DNA from: CAYMSA01 sp964392965
GTDB taxonomy: Bacteria > Actinomycetota > Coriobacteriia > Anaerosomatales > Anaerosomataceae
Assembly: GCA_964392965.1 (NCBI GenBank)
Contig: CAYMSA010000008.1
Coordinates: forward strand, 1-41,453
DNA: 41,453 bases
Reading direction: 5' to 3'
Positions within the stretch are counted from its first letter, which is position 1. Each line of letters opens with the position of its first letter. Both the position numbers and the translations under genes were made by a program. Positions 38,554-41,453 of the stretch are shown here, piece after piece. The notes beneath the pieces are model-generated. The model saw only the letters and a list, made by a program, of their open reading frames with translations. It made no database searches and was not told the DNA's origin.

Positions 38554-41453
38554 ATGTCCGCCATCAGCGAGACTACGAGACGGTCGATCGCGGATGTGGT
38601 CGGTGAGGATCGATTGAGAACCGACCGCGTCGAACGCAAGCTCTACTCCCATGACATCGGCGTTCTTCCGCGTCTCGTGAAGCCTCTGACGCCTGTCGGA
38701 ACCGCCGGGGCGGTCGTACGACCGCGGACCGAAGAGGATGTCGTGGGACTCGTGAGACTGGCGAGGGCCGAGCGGCTCACGATCGTCCCGCGGGGCATGG
38801 GCACGTCGGGCTACGGCGGGGTACTGCCCCCGGAGGGCGCGATCGTGATGGACCTCTCCGGGATGCGGCCGCTGTTCGAGGTCGAAGCCGAGAACATGCG
38901 CGCCCGCCTCGGCGCGGGTATGCTCTGGGAGGCTGTCCAGAAGCGGCTCAACCGCGATGGCCTCGATCTGCCGCTGTACCCTTCGTCGTTGCGTTCATCC
39001 ACTGTGGGGGGTTGGCTCGCGCAGGGCGGCGCCGGCTTCGGCAGCTTCGAGGCAGGCTACTTCAAGGACAACGTACTGTCCGCGCGTGTGGTCCTGCCGG
39101 ACGGCAGCGTGAAGGAGTTCACCGGTGACGAGCTTGTGCTGCTCATCGCCGATGCCGAGGGTTTGACCGGTGTCATCACGGAGGTCACCATCCGCCTCAG
39201 GCCTCTCGAGGCCGAGGTCCACCGGGCCCTGGCATTCTCGACGGCGGTCGAGCTCGGGAGGGCGCTCACCCTCATGGCCGAGCGGGAGGTCCCGATCTGG
39301 TCGGTGACGTTCCTCAATCCCGAGTCGACCAGGCTCAAGACGATGCTGCCGCACAGGCACGGCCATCCGTACGAAGAGACGCACGCGGATTTCGCACCCG
39401 TTCTGCCCGATGCATACCTTGCGCTTGTGGCGTACCCGGCATCGCGGCATGAGTTCATCGACGGGCCACTGACCGCTATCCTGGCCGAGGTGGGCGGCAC
39501 CGAACTCGGCGAGGACGTGGCCGAGCATGAGTGGGAGCAGCGCTTCGCTCCCATGCGGCTCAAGCGCATCGGCCCGTCCATCGTTCCCACTGAGGTCATC
39601 GTTCCGGTGCGTGAGCTGGCGGCGGTACTCGCCGAGATCGATGAGAAGCTCGACCAGCCGTTCGTGCTCGAAGGTATGGTCGTGAACGCTGACGAGGTCG
39701 TTCTCCTCGGCTTCATCCCTCACGACGAGCGGACGTTCGCCTTCAATCTCGCCTACGCGCTGTCGCTCGTGGTCATCAAGATCGCGAAACAGCATGGTGG
39801 GCGGGCGTACTCGACCGGCCTCTACTTCCGTCACGAGGCCCACAACGTCCTCGGCGAGGAGCGCTATGCGGCGCTCGCACGCTTCAAGGCCGATCACGAC
39901 CCGGACGGCGTGCTCAACCCCGGGAAGATCCTCGGCTCGAGCGCGCTCAACCGCTTCATGCAGTTCGCCTCGGTGATGGAACCGGTCGTGCGGCCGATCG
40001 CCAACGCGGCGAAGGCGCCTTCGGGAGGTGGCTTCGACCTCGAACCCAAGAACGGCATCCCGGGGGATGTGGCGTTCTACTCGTACGCCTGCGCCCAGTG
40101 CGGGTACTGTGTCCCCACCTGCGAGGAGTACAGCGTGCGTGGCTGGCTGAGCCACTCGCCGAGGGGCAAGTACCTGTACTTGAAAGAGGTGCTCGCCGGC
40201 AGGGAGAAGTTCGACCAGCATATGGTAGACACGTTTCTCGTCTGCACGACGTGCGAGGTCTGCAACACGCGGTGCCAGGTGCAGTTGCCGGTGGAGCACT
40301 CCTGGATGACGATGCGCGGTCAGCTCATCCATGAGGAGGGGCGGATGACGTTCCCGCCGTTCGAGATGATGGCCGCGTCGCTGCGCGGCGAACGCGACAT
40401 CTGGGCGGCCAAGAGCGAACGCCGGGCGGACTGGTATCCGGAGCATCTGAAGGACCGGATCGATCCGACCTCGGACATCCTGTACTTCGCCGGTTGTACG
40501 GCGAGCTTCGTGAACACCGACATCGCGCAGTCGAGCGTCGAGATCCTCGACGCAGCCGGTGTGCGGTTCAACTACATGGGGACCGACGAAGCGTGCTGCG
40601 GCATCCCGATGAAGGTCGCGGGGCTCTGGGACGTCTTCGAGGAGATCTACGAGCACAACGTCGCCGAGGCCCGAAAGCGTGGTGCGAAGACGATCGTGAC
40701 CTCGTGCCCGGCGTGCGGACTCGTCTGGAAGGAGCTCTACGCCAACCTCGCCGCCGAGCGCGGTGAGCCCTACGAGTTCGAGGTCAAGCACTACTCGGAG
40801 CTCGTGTCGGAGGCGCTCGCCGAAGGACGGCTCGTCTTCGACCACCCCATAGAGCAGCGGCTCACGTTCCATGACTCCTGCCACATGGGGCGTGCCCAGG
40901 GTGTGTACGAAGCGCCGCGTGACATGCTTCGGGCCATTCCCGGCGTGGAGCTCGTGGAGATGGAGCATCATCACGATGAGGCGCTCTGCTGCGGTTCGGT
41001 GCTTACGCTGATCGGCGAGACGCCGGTCGCGCCCAAGCTCGGCAAGGTGCGCCTCGACGAGGCCGCCGCGGTGGGGGCGGACGCGATGGTGGCTCTCTGC
41101 CCGTGCTGCCAGGTGCAGCTGCGCGACGCGGCGCAGAAGACCGGCACCGACGTGACGGTCATCGACCTCTCGCACGTCGCCATGGATGCGCTCGGTATCG
41201 AGCACCACGATCCGACGGAGTTCGCCGCCGAGCAGTGGGGCTACTTCGAGAAGTTCATCTACCTGATGAAGCCAGAGGCGATCGCAGACATCATGCTGGC
41301 GCTCATGCCCGAGATGATGCGAGCGATGCCATCTGCCATGATTCCCATGATGAAGGCTGCGCGTGCCGTTCCCGGGGGCTTGAGCCTCATGGGCGCGATG
41401 ATGCCCCGGATGATGCCGGGAATGATGCCTGCGATGATGCCCAAGGTCATGCC
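38554..41453 (+). CDS. Fused FAD-linked oxidase / Fe-S / CCG-domain oxidoreductase, 3' truncated by window edge
   Basis: At least 966 residues form a GlcD-LldE/GlpC-type fusion that probably oxidises a 2-hydroxy acid or similar donor and sends electrons through Fe-S centres. Residues about 50-230 are the FAD-binding PCMH domain (VPRGMGTSGYGG, STVGGWLAQGGAGFGS), and about 230-480 the FAD oxidase C domain ending PDGVLNPGKILG. Two 4Fe-4S motifs follow, CAQCGYCVPTC (513-523) and CTTCEVCNTRC (564-574). Two CCG domains come next (GCTAS...ACCGIP...CPAC and DSCHMGR...LCCGS...CPCC). From about 903 the sequence is methionine-rich (19 Met in 63). AGAAGGAG lies 12 bp before the ATG. No stop is reached. 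The substrate is unknown. Confidence 0.9.
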   Translation, partial: MSAISETTRRSIADVVGEDRLRTDRVERKLYSHDIGVLPRLVKPLTPVGTAGAVVRPRTEEDVVGLVRLARAERLTIVPRGMGTSGYGGVLPPEGAIVMDLSGMRPLFEVEAENMRARLGAGMLWEAVQKRLNRDGLDLPLYPSSLRSSTVGGWLAQGGAGFGSFEAGYFKDNVLSARVVLPDGSVKEFTGDELVLLIADAEGLTGVITEVTIRLRPLEAEVHRALAFSTAVELGRALTLMAEREVPIWSVTFLNPESTRLKTMLPHRHGHPYEETHADFAPVLPDAYLALVAYPASRHEFIDGPLTAILAEVGGTELGEDVAEHEWEQRFAPMRLKRIGPSIVPTEVIVPVRELAAVLAEIDEKLDQPFVLEGMVVNADEVVLLGFIPHDERTFAFNLAYALSLVVIKIAKQHGGRAYSTGLYFRHEAHNVLGEERYAALARFKADHDPDGVLNPGKILGSSALNRFMQFASVMEPVVRPIANAAKAPSGGGFDLEPKNGIPGDVAFYSYACAQCGYCVPTCEEYSVRGWLSHSPRGKYLYLKEVLAGREKFDQHMVDTFLVCTTCEVCNTRCQVQLPVEHSWMTMRGQLIHEEGRMTFPPFEMMAASLRGERDIWAAKSERRADWYPEHLKDRIDPTSDILYFAGCTASFVNTDIAQSSVEILDAAGVRFNYMGTDEACCGIPMKVAGLWDVFEEIYEHNVAEARKRGAKTIVTSCPACGLVWKELYANLAAERGEPYEFEVKHYSELVSEALAEGRLVFDHPIEQRLTFHDSCHMGRAQGVYEAPRDMLRAIPGVELVEMEHHHDEALCCGSVLTLIGETPVAPKLGKVRLDEAAAVGADAMVALCPCCQVQLRDAAQKTGTDVTVIDLSHVAMDALGIEHHDPTEFAAEQWGYFEKFIYLMKPEAIADIMLALMPEMMRAMPSAMIPMMKAARAVPGGLSLMGAMMPRMMPGMMPAMMPKVM
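41395..41442 (+). repeat. 12-bp tandem repeat encoding x-Met-Met-Pro
   Basis: Four consecutive 12-bp units of the form nnn-ATG-ATG-CCn (starting at 41395, 41407, 41419 and 41431) encode AMMP, RMMP, GMMP and AMMP. A degenerate fifth unit runs into the window end, so the array may continue. It lies inside the FAD/Fe-S gene. Confidence 0.9.

Noticed and set aside
38995..41208. Long minus-strand open frame opposite the FAD/Fe-S gene
   Set aside because: It is Arg/His/Glu-rich with no recognisable motif. It mirrors codon bias of the plus-strand gene, whose domains are all recognisable.
41395..41453. CRISPR-like or satellite repeat at the right edge
   Set aside because: The 12-bp units are coding triplets (xMMP) in frame with the oxidase, with no spacers.

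Overview
The window is about 41.5 kb of high-GC bacterial DNA (roughly two thirds G+C by eye). Gene order and protein style suggest an anaerobic actinobacterium, most likely class Coriobacteriia or a close uncultured relative. That placement is inference. The support is the block rnc-smc-ftsY-ffh-rpsP-KH-rimM-trmD, many GTG/TTG starts, TAGGAT/TAGACT-like -10 boxes, a Tat-exported hydrogenase with cytochrome b, and FAD/Fe-S redox enzymes. A run of exactly 100 N (23658-23757) marks a scaffold join, so this is a draft or metagenome assembly.

Region by region. 1-4777: the end of a type II fatty acid synthesis operon (fabD 3' part, fabG, acpP, a fabK-like flavoprotein, fabF) running into rnc. 4890-12956: chromosome and secretion housekeeping (smc, ftsY, ffh), then the ribosome-linked operon rpsP-khpA-rimM-trmD behind a clear promoter. 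rplS, often next to trmD, is absent here. 13045-16370: a partner-switching pair made of a membrane sensor phosphatase (three GAF-like regions plus SpoIIE/PP2C) and a STAS domain fused to an anti-sigma-type ATPase. 16495-18510: a HAD hydrolase, flavin prenyltransferase UbiX, a 50-residue unknown and a dodecin. 18647-19150: tRNA-Cys and tRNA-Gly on the minus strand, tRNA-Val on the plus strand, with terminators. 19532-22931: a PadR-controlled membrane operon (PadR, HAAS-like/DUF1648 protein, PLDc_N protein, ABC-2 ATPase and permease) with a palindromic operator over its promoter. 23273-25543: a membrane-anchored clostripain-type (C11) peptidase broken by the N-run. 25549-29708: a diacylglycerol kinase-like gene facing away from rnd-xseA-xseB-HIT. 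29899-31887: acetyl-CoA synthetase.

32011-37119 (minus strand) is the most notable part: hydrogenase small subunit, large subunit, cytochrome b, maturation protease and an inositol-monophosphatase-like gene. The large-subunit frame appears to stop at a TGA exactly where the first cysteine of the C-terminal DPCxxCxxH nickel motif should be. Read through as selenocysteine, it gives DPUIGCAVHV plus a short cleavable tail and ends at a TAG directly abutting the cytochrome b start codon. A 7-bp hairpin with a G-containing apical loop lies 17 nt after the TGA, as expected for a bacterial SECIS. The small subunit also has the extra cysteine for an all-[4Fe-4S] relay. The operon therefore very probably encodes a selenocysteine-containing [NiFeSe] uptake hydrogenase delivering electrons to the membrane quinone pool, with the protease needed to trim its tail.

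37619-41453: a HAD phosphatase diverging from a very large fused FAD oxidase/Fe-S/CCG protein. The fused gene is preceded by two near-identical ATACC-N4/5-GGGGTAT-type palindromes overlapping a promoter, similar to CsoR-family metal operators. It enters an extraordinarily methionine-rich tail, built on a 12-bp tandem repeat, where the window ends.
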